From NCBI RefSeq assembly GCF_004004555.2, contig NZ_SACP01000011.1, positions 62,001 to 126,000 of the forward strand: a DNA stretch of 64,000 nt. Reading direction: 5' to 3'. The translations under genes and the position numbers were made by a program. Shown here one piece after another: positions 1 through 8,375 of this stretch. Under the pieces are notes generated by a model, which was given only the letters and a program-made list of their open reading frames with translations, made no database searches and was not told the DNA's origin. This stretch comes from Methylobacterium oryzihabitans. GTDB lineage: Bacteria; Pseudomonadota; Alphaproteobacteria; Rhizobiales; Beijerinckiaceae. The number at the start of each line of letters is the position of its first letter. The stretch's first letter is position 1.

Positions 1-22
1 GGTCGGCGGCGCGCACGCGCTT

Positions 23-871
23 TCAGGCGCGCAGGAGCCCGCGCGCGGCGAAGAGCCGGACGCGGCCGCCGGCCGCCTCGACCACGCCGGCCACCGCCGC
101 GGCGGCATGGACGAGGGACACGGTGCCGGCGGCGGCCCGGCGCGGCTCGGCCGGGCGCAGGTGCAGGCCGCCGCGGGCGAGCACCCGCCCGGCCCCGGCG
201 GCGAGGGAGGCGCACCAGTCCATCGTCACGTCGTGGCCCCGCGGCCCGTCCGAGCCGGCCCGGCACGCCTCGACGAAGGCCCGCACCGGCGCCGCCCAGT
301 GACGCGCGGCGGCGGGATCGAGCGTGCAGTGCCGGCCCTCCGGCGGGATCGCGGCGCGGCCGGCGAGGCGGAACTCCCCGGCCTCCGGATCGAGCACGAA
401 GCGCCAGGCCGGGCCGCCATGGGTCAGGATCAGCACCGTGCGGGCGCCGTAGGTGACGAGGCCGGCGGCGCACTGCTCGCGCCCGGGCGCCAGCACCGCC
501 TGCGCCGGATCGCGGCCGAGGACCGGGCGCAGGGAGAACAGGGTGCCGGCCGGGAGCCCGGCGGCGCCGTCGTCGGGGGCGTCGAGCGGCGTCAGGGCGA
601 CGGCGACCGGCGTGCCGGCGAGACCCGGCGCGACCCCGGCGCCCGGCAGGGCGCCCGGCAGGGAGAGGGCGGCGAGCGGGGCGGCGGCGAGGGCGTCGGC
701 GAAGGTCCGCCGCGCCAGCGCGTCGAGGTCGGACGGCTCCGGGTCGCGGGCGAGGCACCGGACGAGGGCGGCCGCCCCCGCGGCCAGGGCGGCGAGGACC
801 GGGGCGGAACCCGACGCGCAGGCGGCGCGGTCCTGGGCGAGGTGCGTGGTGAGGCGGATCCCGGTCGTCAC
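23..871 (-). CDS. Class 1 fructose-1,6-bisphosphatase-like protein, metal site eroded
   Basis: The 282-residue product follows the class 1 FBPase fold: a GTLFSL block, a gapped QCAAGLVTYG segment, LDPEAGEF, a GPRG loop, the MDWCASLAA helix and the RGGLHLRP strand, in family order. It is shorter than the usual roughly 330-350 residues. The catalytic metal motif, normally DPLDGS, reads TPLDAP, so the first aspartate and the glycine are gone. The C-terminal Glu ligand in the usual YExNP motif is replaced by alanine, and the acidic pair before DPLDG is absent. The GTG start has GGGGAA upstream. It is divergent from a CbbR-type regulator, the classical cbb arrangement. Family membership is clear; phosphatase activity is doubtful, and it may be a decaying or regulatory paralogue. 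Confidence 0.8.
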   Translation of the reverse strand: MTTGIRLTTHLAQDRAACASGSAPVLAALAAGAAALVRCLARDPEPSDLDALARRTFADALAAAPLAALSLPGALPGAGVAPGLAGTPVAVALTPLDAPDDGAAGLPAGTLFSLRPVLGRDPAQAVLAPGREQCAAGLVTYGARTVLILTHGGPAWRFVLDPEAGEFRLAGRAAIPPEGRHCTLDPAAARHWAAPVRAFVEACRAGSDGPRGHDVTMDWCASLAAGAGRVLARGGLHLRPAEPRRAAAGTVSLVHAAAAVAGVVEAAGGRVRLFAARGLLRA

Positions 872-1003
872 TGGCGTTCCCCGTCCGGCAGGGCATCTCC
901 GACCCTTGGGCGATTATGCGCGCCCGCGCCGCGGGATAGAACCAGCCCAGAAGTCCGGTATCGGGCGCGGCGGGGAGTCCGGCGGCGGCCGGCGGGAGCG
1001 GCG
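872..1003. promoter_or_regulatory. Divergent intergenic region between FBPase-like gene and cbbR
   Basis: This 132-base gap separates two divergent starts, so it must hold both promoters. CbbR-family regulators usually bind such regions at T-N11-A sites, but none stands out well enough to place. The region is GC-rich with one less GC-rich stretch near 912-922. Confidence 0.4.
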
Positions 1004-1951
1004 ATGCGCAACCTTTCGCTCAAGCAGTTGCAGGCGGTGGCGGCGATCGCCCGGCTCGGCACCATGACCCGGGCGGCCCAGGAACTGAACGTGACCCCGG
1101 CGGCGCTGACGGCCCGGATCAAGAGCATCGAGGAGGAGGCCGGGCTGCCGCTGTTCGACCGCACCAGCACCGGGCTGAAGCCGACCGATGCCGGCCGCGA
1201 GATGCTGTGGGCGATCGACAGCATCAACACCGTGCTGGAGACCTGCGCCGAGCGGCTGAAGACCCTGCGCGGCGGCAGCGGCGGCCGGGTGGCGATCGGG
1301 GTCGTCTCGACGGCGAAGTACTTCGCGCCGCGGATCATCGCCGGCTTCGTCCACGGCCATCCGGGGGTCGAGATCGAGCTCGTGGTCGGCAACCGCGGCG
1401 CGACGGTCGAGTCGCTGCGCGACTACAAGGTCGACATCGCGATCATGGGCCGGCCGCCGCGCGACTTCCCGATCGCCGCGGACGTGTTCGGGCCGCACCC
1501 CCTGGTGGTGATCGCGCCGCCGGGCCACCGGCTGGCCGGGCGCATCGGGATCACCCGGGCGGAACTGGCCGAGGAGGCGTTCCTGGTGCGCGAATACGGC
1601 TCGGGCACCCGCTCGGTGTTCGAGGAGTTCATGGCCGGCGTGCTGATCCGGCGGGCGCGGCTCGGCATCGACAGCGGCTCGAACGAGACCATCAAGCAGA
1701 CGGTGATCGCCGGGCTCGGCATCGCGCTGATCTCCGGCCACACCGTGGCGTCGGAGGTCGAGGCGCGCCGCCTCGTCCTCCTCGACGTCGAGGGCCTGCC
1801 GATCCGCCGCGACTGGTTCGTGGTGCGCCGGGCCGACAAGGTGCTGAGCCCGGCCGCGCAGGCGTTCTGGAGCTACACGGTGCAGGAGGGCGCCGGCTGG
1901 CTGCCGACCCTGCCGCTGCGCCCGGCCCGGGCCGGGCGGCCGGCGGCGTGA
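1004..1951 (+). CDS. cbbR: LysR-family transcriptional regulator, CbbR/QscR type
   Basis: A 315-residue LysR-type regulator. Residues 4-62 form the winged helix-turn-helix, with LKQLQAVAAIARLGTMTRAA and the PLFDRTSTG wing. The rest is a periplasmic-binding-protein-like effector domain ending in a variable Pro/Arg-rich tail. The ATG at 1004 begins at the usual LysR N-terminus and is preceded by GGGAGCGGCG. It is divergent from an FBPase-like gene, as CbbR regulators often are. In methylotrophs the same subfamily includes QscR, the serine-cycle regulator, so the regulon could be either carbon-fixation remnants or C1 genes. Confidence 0.75.
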   Translation: MRNLSLKQLQAVAAIARLGTMTRAAQELNVTPAALTARIKSIEEEAGLPLFDRTSTGLKPTDAGREMLWAIDSINTVLETCAERLKTLRGGSGGRVAIGVVSTAKYFAPRIIAGFVHGHPGVEIELVVGNRGATVESLRDYKVDIAIMGRPPRDFPIAADVFGPHPLVVIAPPGHRLAGRIGITRAELAEEAFLVREYGSGTRSVFEEFMAGVLIRRARLGIDSGSNETIKQTVIAGLGIALISGHTVASEVEARRLVLLDVEGLPIRRDWFVVRRADKVLSPAAQAFWSYTVQEGAGWLPTLPLRPARAGRPAA

Positions 1952-1967
1952 GCGGGAACGGGCCGGC

Positions 1968-3869
1968 TCATCGCGCCCCCTCCGTCGCCACGACGCGCCA
2001 CGCTTCGCCCTCGCGCACCAGCCAGCGGAAGCCCCGGCGATCGCCCCCGAGGCCGAAGGCGGCGGCCGTCTCGGGGGCGGCATCCCGCACGATGGCGGCC
2101 GCGAACCGGCGGTCGGAGGCGACCGCCGCGGGCGCTCCCTCGCCGTCGTCGGGCGTGACGAAGACCAGCGTTCCGGGCCAGAAGCCGGTCCCGTCCGGCG
2201 CCCCGGGCTTGGCCGTCTGGTACCTCAGCAGGATCTCGACGAAGGCGGCCGGCTGCGGCAGGACGACCGCGACCGGCCCGCCGGCGGGCAGGACCGCCCG
2301 GGTGGTCCGCGCGAACGCCTCCGCCCAGCGGTAGTCGCGGGTGCCGAGGAAGTAGCGCCAGCCCAGGGGGACGCTCGCGCTCGCCGCCACCGCCGCCGCG
2401 AGCACCGCGATCCTCAGCCGGCCTGCCGGGATCGCGACCGCGGGCGCGAGCCGCTCGGCGCACAGCCGCGCCAGGGCGACGAGGGCGAGCACGCCGGCGT
2501 GGCCGCTGTAGCGATGGAACGAGGCCGCCCGCCGGACCTCGTCGTCCGAGAACGGCGCGGCGAGATAGGTCACGAACAGGAACCCGGTATAGCCCAGGGC
2601 GACCACGAGGGTGACGACGGCCAGCGAGCGCCCGTCCGGGACCGGGATGCGGGCGGTGCCCGGGCCCGCGGCGGCCTCGCGGGCCGGCGCCGTTCCGGGC
2701 CGCCGCGTCGCCGCGGCCAGGAGCGCGACGAGGCCGAGGGCGACGAAGTGGAGCGGCACGCGGCCCGCCTCGACCGCCATGGCCCTCACCAGCGGTGCCG
2801 CCAGACTCCAGCGCCACTCGGCGAAGGGCCTGTAGCGGAACTGGCCGCCGGGAATCTGCGCCGCCGCGTGGGTCTGCCAGAGCAGCCAGAGGGCGACCGC
2901 CGGCACGAGGGCGAGGCCGAGCAGGACGACGCGGCGCTGCGGGACCCGGGCCGACCACGCCGCCCCGGCGAGGCCGGCGGCCGCGAGGCCGAGCAGGACG
3001 AGGTTGACCTGCTTGAGCGAGACCAGAAGGATCGCGGCGAGGCCGGACTGGAGCAGGAGCCGGCGCGAGGCCGCCGGGTCCGGGCGATCCGGCCGCAGCA
3101 GGCCGCCGGCGCTCCACACCAGGGCGGCCAGGACCACGCCCGTCGCGGTGTCGGCGTAGCCGGTGAGGCTGTAGCTGCGATGGAAGGACGGGGACAGGGC
3201 GGTGACCGCGAGCAGGGCCGCCCCGGCGCGGCCCCAGTCCCGCCAGGCCGGGGCCGGGCCGCCGGGGGCCTCGCCCCGCCACGCCTCGATCAGCAGGGCG
3301 GCCGCCGCGACGAGGTAGAGGCCGCTGACCATCGCGCCGGCATTCTCGACGAAGCCCGCGCCGCGCCAGATCAGCCAGGACCAGATCGGCATCGCGTAGG
3401 GATAGCCCGGCCAGTGCGACGGGCTGCGCGGGAGCCCCGCCGCCGGAAAGGCGTCGTGGCGCAGCAGGTACACGGCGTTGGGGATCCAGTGGGAATAGTC
3501 GTCCCACTGCACCGGCCGGTTCGCCGCCGCGACCGCCAGCAGCGGCAGCGCGAGAACGGTCACCCGGGCGAGCGGGACCAACGGCCTCAGGCCCGGCCGC
3601 GCCCACGCCGCGGCGGCGCCCGCCACCGCCAGGACGAGCCCGGCCGTCGCCGCCAGGCCGGGGCCGGGCACGGCGAGGCCGGCCAGCACGATCGCGCCCG
3701 CGACCACCGCGTAACCGACCGGAAGCTCGACGCCCCGGGCACCGGCCGTGCCGGCGACCGCGCGGCCGAGGACGGCGAAGCCCCAGAACAGCAGGAGGCC
3801 GACCGCGAGTCCGGCCGCCTCCCGGCCGTCCGGCAGGGGCGGGACCGCGGCCGCGAGCCACGTCGACAT
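1968..3869 (-). CDS. Polytopic membrane protein, GT-C-like glycosyltransferase
   Basis: The roughly 633-residue product has about a dozen hydrophobic segments. Between the early membrane spans lies WDDYSHWIPNAVYLL, placed like the acidic first-loop catalytic motif of GT-C fold transferases such as ArnT or PMT. The C-terminal 150 residues are largely soluble. The ATG at 3869 begins just before the first membrane segment; an upstream extension would overlap the preceding gene. It lies 52 bases downstream of a GT2 glycosyltransferase that probably charges a polyprenyl-phosphate sugar donor. Acceptor and sugar cannot be told from sequence, and the family call is by topology and motif rather than a close match. 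Confidence 0.6.
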   Translation of the reverse strand: MSTWLAAAVPPLPDGREAAGLAVGLLLFWGFAVLGRAVAGTAGARGVELPVGYAVVAGAIVLAGLAVPGPGLAATAGLVLAVAGAAAAWARPGLRPLVPLARVTVLALPLLAVAAANRPVQWDDYSHWIPNAVYLLRHDAFPAAGLPRSPSHWPGYPYAMPIWSWLIWRGAGFVENAGAMVSGLYLVAAAALLIEAWRGEAPGGPAPAWRDWGRAGAALLAVTALSPSFHRSYSLTGYADTATGVVLAALVWSAGGLLRPDRPDPAASRRLLLQSGLAAILLVSLKQVNLVLLGLAAAGLAGAAWSARVPQRRVVLLGLALVPAVALWLLWQTHAAAQIPGGQFRYRPFAEWRWSLAAPLVRAMAVEAGRVPLHFVALGLVALLAAATRRPGTAPAREAAAGPGTARIPVPDGRSLAVVTLVVALGYTGFLFVTYLAAPFSDDEVRRAASFHRYSGHAGVLALVALARLCAERLAPAVAIPAGRLRIAVLAAAVAASASVPLGWRYFLGTRDYRWAEAFARTTRAVLPAGGPVAVVLPQPAAFVEILLRYQTAKPGAPDGTGFWPGTLVFVTPDDGEGAPAAVASDRRFAAAIVRDAAPETAAAFGLGGDRRGFRWLVREGEAWRVVATEGAR

Positions 3870-3921
3870 GAGGATTGCCCGATCTCGGGAGAGGACGGCG
3901 CGCCGGGGGAGGGTGCGGGGT

Positions 3922-4941
3922 TCAGGCGCGTTCGGACGGCAGCGACGCGGCGGCCCCAAGCGGCCCGACCGCGAGATAGAACAGCCGCTTCATCTCCTGC
4001 CGGGACCGGGTGGTCATGTCGAGGATCAGGCCCGCGACGATGCTGAGGAGGCCGCCGATCCCGAGGCCGGTCACCAGGACGGCGGTCGGCAGGCGTGGGA
4101 CGAGGCCGGTTTCGAGGAAGGTGACGACGAGGGGAAACGCGAGCGCGACCGCCAGCCCGATCAGGCCGAGGCCGAGCAGCCCGAAGAACCGCAGTGGGCG
4201 CTCGTCCTTCACGAGGCGCGCGATCAGCATCAGGATGCGGGCGCCGTCGCGATAGGTCCGGAGCTTGCTGGGCGAGCAGGCCGGCCGCTCGCGGTAGACG
4301 GTCGCGACCTCGGCGAGCGGCATCCTGAGTTCGAGGGCGTGGACGGCGAGTTCGGTCTCGGTCTCGAAGCCCTGCGACATCGCCGGGAACGACTTGACGA
4401 AGCGCCGCGACAGCACCTTGTAGCCCGACAGCACGTCGCACAACTGCCGGCCGAAGGTGATCTGGACCAGCCGCGTCAGCGCCCAGTTGCCGAAGCGGTG
4501 GCCGCGCCGGTAGGCGTCGGTCGCGGTCGAGACCCGGCTCGCATTCACGAAATCGAGCTGGCGCTCCAGCAGCGTCGCGATCAGCCGCGGTGCCGCCTCG
4601 GCATCGTAGGTCCCGTCGCCGTCCACGAGGACGTAGATGTCGGCCTCGATGTCGGCGAACATCCGCCGGACCACGTGCCCCTTGCCCTGCCGGGTCTCCT
4701 GGCGCACGACCGCGCCGGCGCTGGCCGCGACGGCCGCCGTGTCGTCGGTCGAGTTGTTGTCGTAGACGTAGACGGTGGCGCCGACGGGCAGCGCCCGGAA
4801 GGCCCGCACGACCTCGCCGATGGTCGCCGCCTCGTTGAAGCACGGCACCAGCACGGCCACGCGGAGCCGGGACGGGGCCGGACGTCTGCCCTCGGCCCAG
4901 TCGAGGACGTTGTCGGCGTCGTGGTGTCGAACGGCTGGCAT
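3922..4941 (-). CDS. Family 2 glycosyltransferase, polyprenyl-phosphate type
   Basis: A 339-residue GT2 enzyme with a GT-A domain starting at VAVLVPCFNEAATI. A DNNSTDDT nucleotide-binding segment follows, then the DGDGTY metal motif, and a GFETETEL block typical of dolichyl-phosphate mannose or undecaprenyl-phosphate glucose synthases. Two membrane helices follow near residues 248-300, and the C-terminus is cytoplasmic. It probably transfers a nucleotide sugar to a lipid phosphate carrier in the inner membrane. It is first in an operon with the GT-C-like protein, which would use the lipid-linked sugar. Confidence 0.8.
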   Translation of the reverse strand: MPAVRHHDADNVLDWAEGRRPAPSRLRVAVLVPCFNEAATIGEVVRAFRALPVGATVYVYDNNSTDDTAAVAASAGAVVRQETRQGKGHVVRRMFADIEADIYVLVDGDGTYDAEAAPRLIATLLERQLDFVNASRVSTATDAYRRGHRFGNWALTRLVQITFGRQLCDVLSGYKVLSRRFVKSFPAMSQGFETETELAVHALELRMPLAEVATVYRERPACSPSKLRTYRDGARILMLIARLVKDERPLRFFGLLGLGLIGLAVALAFPLVVTFLETGLVPRLPTAVLVTGLGIGGLLSIVAGLILDMTTRSRQEMKRLFYLAVGPLGAAASLPSERA

Positions 4942-5188
4942 GGATCACGGGCACCCGCAGCGTCATCCGGCCGAGCTCGCGTGCGAGGGTGAACGCCCGG
5001 CATGCGGATCGGCGGGATCATCCTGCCATTATCCCGACGGCTGGAAAAATTCCAGTCGCAGAACGGCAACATTCGCCGCGATCGTCTTCGAAGACCGGGC
5101 GACATCGCCGCGAAGGTCTCTCTTCCCTCTGGGTCAGGCGGGACGCCGGTGGCGCCCCGGCCGTCCTGCGCCCCACCGGCCCCGGGTC
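4942..5188. other. Intergenic region upstream of the GT2 operon
   Basis: This stretch, together with the repeat at 5189-5292, separates the GT2 gene from the ALDH7-type dehydrogenase, both on the minus strand. It should hold the GT2 operon promoter. The AATTCC/CATTCG segment near 5045-5075 is locally AT-richer. No gene is visible. Confidence 0.3.
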
Positions 5189-5292
5189 ATACGATTTTCG
5201 ATTGATCGCTTCGCGATGCGAAAATCGGCTTCGCTCAGGCGCCGCGCGGGCTGGTGACACGGTTTTCGGAACTAATCGTCCGAAAACCGTAT
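5189..5292. repeat. Dual-hairpin dispersed repeat, copy A
   Basis: A 104-base element bounded by ATACG and CGTAT. Stem 1 pairs CGATTTTCG (5192-5200) with CGAAAATCG (5219-5227). Stem 2 pairs ACGGTTTTCGG (5259-5269) with CCGAAAACCGT (5280-5290). The linker between the stems, containing GCGCCGCGCGGGCTGGTGA, is nearly identical to that of the copy inside pabB (43604-43731, opposite orientation), while the stem sequences differ. The TGA stop codon of the adjacent dehydrogenase abuts the element end. Hairpin 2 could double as a 3' mRNA stabiliser or terminator for that gene. Confidence 0.8.
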
Positions 5293-6818
5293 CACACCTC
5301 GAAGCTCACCCCCTGCGCCAGCGGCAGGGTGCGGCCGTAATTGATCGTGTTGGTGGCGCGGCGCATGTAGCCCTTCCAGGCGTCCGAGCCGCTCTCGCGG
5401 CCGCCGCCGGTCTCCTTCTCGCCGCCGAACGCGCCGCCGATCTCGGCGCCCGAGGGGCCGATATTGACGTTGGCGATGCCGCAATCGGAGCCCGCGGCCG
5501 AGACGAACAGCTCGGCCTCGCGCAGGTCGCCGGTGAAGATCGACGACGACAGCCCGGCCGCCACCGCGTTCTGGGCCGCGATCGCCCCGTCGAGGTCGCG
5601 GTAGCGGGTGACGTAGAGGATCGGCGCGAAGGTCTCGCGGCGCATCGGGCCGGCCTGCTCGGGCATCTCGACCAGGGCCGGGCGGACATAGGCCGCCACC
5701 TCGCCGCGAATGTCGCGCAGGCGCTCGCCGCCATGGACCGTGGCGCCGATCGCCCGCGCCTCGTCGAGCGCCCGGGCCATGCCGTCGGCGGCGGCATTGT
5801 CGATCAGCGGGCCGATCAGGGTGGCGGGGTCGCGGGGATCGCCGATCCGCACCGAGCCGTAGGCGGCCTTCAGGCGCGGCAGCAGGGCGTCGTAGACGGA
5901 CTCGTGGACGAACAGGCGGCGCAGGGTGGTGCAGCGCTGGCCCGCCGTGCCCATCGCCGAAAAGGCGATGGCGCGCAGCGCCAGATCGAGGTCGGCGGAG
6001 GGAGCGACGATGGCGGCGTTGTTGCCGCCGAGTTCGAGGATCGCCCGGGCGAAGCGCGCGGCGAGCTTGGGCGCGACGTGGCGCCCCATCGCGGTCGAGC
6101 CGGTGGCCGAGACCAGCGCCACCCGGGGATCGGCCACCAGATCCTCGCCGAGGTCGCGCCCGCCGATCAGCACGGCCGCCAGCCCGGCCGGCGCCGCGCC
6201 GAAGCGGGCGAGCGCCCGCTCCAAGAGGGCGTGGGTGGCGAGCGCGGTGAGCGGGGTCTTCTCGGACGGCTTCCACACCACCGGGTCGCCGCAGACGAGG
6301 GCGAGCGCGGCGTTCCAGGCCCAGACCGCCACGGGGAAGTTGAACGCCGAGATGACCCCGCAGACGCCGAGCGGGTGCCAGACCTCCATCATCCGGTGCT
6401 CGGGCCGCTCGGTCGCGATGGTGAGGCCGTGGAGCTGGCGCGACAGCCCGACCGCGAAGTCGCAGATGTCGATCATCTCCTGCACCTCGCCGAGGCCCTC
6501 GGACAGGATCTTGCCCGCCTCCAGGGTGACGAGGCGGCCGAGATCGGCCTTGTGGGCGCGCAGCTCCTCGCCGAACAGGCGCACCAGTTCGCCCCGGCGC
6601 GGCGCCGGCACGGCGCGCCAGACCGCGAACGCCTCGGCGGCCCGGCCGATCGCCGCCGCCGCCTCGTCGCGGCTGGTCGGGCGCAGGGTCGCGATCACCT
6701 CGCCCCCGATCGGCGAGCGGGCCGGCAGGCCGTCCTGCGCGTGCACGGAGGCCGGAACGCCGAGCCGCTCCAGCACGGCGAGGGCGTCGTCGCGGACGGA
6801 CAGGACGGACGGGGCCAT
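5292..6818 (-). CDS. amaB: ALDH7-type aldehyde dehydrogenase (aminoadipate semialdehyde/P6C dehydrogenase)
   Basis: A 508-residue NAD-dependent aldehyde dehydrogenase. Visible are SAFNFPVAVWAWN, the cofactor segment VWKPSEKTPL, catalytic Glu262 in LELGG and catalytic Cys296 in GTAGQRCTT. The C-terminal signature NIGPSGAEIGGAFGGEKETG is typical of the ALDH7 (antiquitin) group, which oxidises alpha-aminoadipate semialdehyde or piperideine-6-carboxylate in lysine breakdown. The ATG at 6818 has GGAG seven bases upstream. Its downstream neighbour on the same strand is a dual-hairpin repeat. Family is certain; the exact substrate is inferred from the ALDH7 signature. Confidence 0.85.
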   Translation of the reverse strand: MAPSVLSVRDDALAVLERLGVPASVHAQDGLPARSPIGGEVIATLRPTSRDEAAAAIGRAAEAFAVWRAVPAPRRGELVRLFGEELRAHKADLGRLVTLEAGKILSEGLGEVQEMIDICDFAVGLSRQLHGLTIATERPEHRMMEVWHPLGVCGVISAFNFPVAVWAWNAALALVCGDPVVWKPSEKTPLTALATHALLERALARFGAAPAGLAAVLIGGRDLGEDLVADPRVALVSATGSTAMGRHVAPKLAARFARAILELGGNNAAIVAPSADLDLALRAIAFSAMGTAGQRCTTLRRLFVHESVYDALLPRLKAAYGSVRIGDPRDPATLIGPLIDNAAADGMARALDEARAIGATVHGGERLRDIRGEVAAYVRPALVEMPEQAGPMRRETFAPILYVTRYRDLDGAIAAQNAVAAGLSSSIFTGDLREAELFVSAAGSDCGIANVNIGPSGAEIGGAFGGEKETGGGRESGSDAWKGYMRRATNTINYGRTLPLAQGVSFEV

Positions 6819-6887
6819 GGGGTGCTCCAGCAGGTGTCGGATTTTCGCGGGACACTGCGTCAGCGCCGCCGCTTCGGCAACCCGGCG

Positions 6888-8195
6888 TCACAGGCGGCCG
6901 AGGAGGCGGAACCACAGGACATCGAGCGGGACCAGGACCGCGAAGGTCACCGCCGCCACCGCGAGGCACAGCCGCGCGCCGTCGCGGGCCGGCACCCGGC
7001 CCATCCCCATCGCGACGACGATCGGGGCGGCCTGGTAGGGCAGGAGCGGGGTCGAGTAGCCGATCACCTGGACCATCAGCACGGTGACGAGGGGCAGGCC
7101 GGTGCCCTCGGCCAGCAGGCGGGCGAGCGGCGTGAACAGGGCCGAGACGCCGTTGGCCGTGACGGCGAAGTTGAGCAGCGTGGTCAGGCCGACCAGGGAG
7201 GCGAAGCCGAGGGCCGGGCGGGCGGGATCGAGGGGCAGCACCGCGAGCAGCGCCCGGCCGACGCGATCGCCGAGCCCGGTGCGGGTGACGACGGCGGCGA
7301 GCCCGAGGATGCCGGCGATGTAGAGGCAGGTGCGGATGTTGACGCCGCTGGCGAAGTCCTCGCCCGACAGGAAGCCGATCCGCGGCAGCAGGCACAGGCA
7401 GGCGGCGGCGAGCCCGATCCAGGCCGCCGGGATGCCGTGCAGGGAATCGGTCATCCACAGGGCGAGGGTGGCGAGCAGCAGGGCGGCGAGCCGGCGCTCC
7501 TCCGGGGTCATCGCGGCCGGGGCGGGCGCCGCCGCCCGCGGCGCCAGCGGCCCGGGCCGGAACAGGAGCGCGATGCAGGCGACCAGCACCGCCCCCTTGA
7601 GCAGGCCGAGCACCGGGGCGTGCAGGGCGAGGTAGGGCAGGTAGGCGAAGTGCAGCCCGAAGGCGCTCTCGGCCGCGCCGGCCATGACGAGGTTCGGCAC
7701 GTTGGCCGGCAGGATGCTGGCCGAGAGCTGGAAGGTGCCGAAGCCGACCGCGAGGGCGAGCCCGGTCCGGCCGGGCCCGGCCGCCGGCAGACCGGCCCGG
7801 TCGGCGAGCGCCATCACCACCGGCATCAGCACGGCGATGCGGCCCATGTTGGAGGGCATGACGAAGGCGAGCGCGTAGGTGAGGCCGATCACCCCCGCCA
7901 CCAGGGCGGGCCACGAGCCGACGAGGCGCGGTGCGAGGAGCCCGGCGACCCGGTCGGCGAGGCCGACCTTGCGGATCGCGCCGCCGAGGACGAAGCCGCT
8001 CAGCACGAGCCAGAACGCCGAGGAGGCGAAGCCGGAGAACACCACGTCGGGGGCCGCGAGCCGTAGGATCGTCGCGGCGGAAAAGAACAGCAGCGCGACG
8101 AGGAATTCGGGCAGCAGGGCGAAGGCCCACAGCCCGATCGTCGCCGCCGCCACGAGCGCCGGAAGCGCGAGGCCGCCCGTCGTCATCCCGTCCAT
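6888..8195 (-). CDS. DASS/SLC13-family anion transporter
   Basis: A 435-residue, almost wholly hydrophobic protein with about eleven to twelve predicted helices. It has paired pseudo-symmetric halves; re-entrant-like segments occur around ALAFVMPSNMGR and LNFAVTANGVSALF, where the DASS family carries its Ser-Asn-Thr substrate motifs. These transporters move dicarboxylates, sulfate or similar anions across the inner membrane. The start at 8195 has GGAGGA seven bases before it. It lies between asd and the ALDH7 gene on the same strand. The substrate is not predictable. Confidence 0.75.
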   Translation of the reverse strand: MDGMTTGGLALPALVAAATIGLWAFALLPEFLVALLFFSAATILRLAAPDVVFSGFASSAFWLVLSGFVLGGAIRKVGLADRVAGLLAPRLVGSWPALVAGVIGLTYALAFVMPSNMGRIAVLMPVVMALADRAGLPAAGPGRTGLALAVGFGTFQLSASILPANVPNLVMAGAAESAFGLHFAYLPYLALHAPVLGLLKGAVLVACIALLFRPGPLAPRAAAPAPAAMTPEERRLAALLLATLALWMTDSLHGIPAAWIGLAAACLCLLPRIGFLSGEDFASGVNIRTCLYIAGILGLAAVVTRTGLGDRVGRALLAVLPLDPARPALGFASLVGLTTLLNFAVTANGVSALFTPLARLLAEGTGLPLVTVLMVQVIGYSTPLLPYQAAPIVVAMGMGRVPARDGARLCLAVAAVTFAVLVPLDVLWFRLLGRL

Positions 8196-8323
8196 CGCCG
8201 GTCCTCCCCCTCGTCCTTGCCTTTGTCTCCCGCGAAGGGTGGCAGGCTGGAACGGTTCGAGGAAAGACGTGGTTGGGCGAGGGCGGCTTCGCGGGACGCG
8301 AAGGATGGGGGAGGGACGGCCCG

Positions 8324-8351
8324 GACCCTCCCCCGCGGAGGGGGGAGGGTT
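8324..8351. terminator. GC-rich hairpin 3' of asd
   Basis: An inverted repeat of the form ACCCTCCCCC / GGGGGGAGGGT lies just beyond the asd stop on the minus strand. There is no T-tract, so it is a terminator-like or REP-type palindrome rather than a textbook terminator. The same motif recurs near 41735 and 41890. Confidence 0.5.
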
Positions 8352-8375
8352 CGCGCCCTCCGGAAAAGCCCCCCG

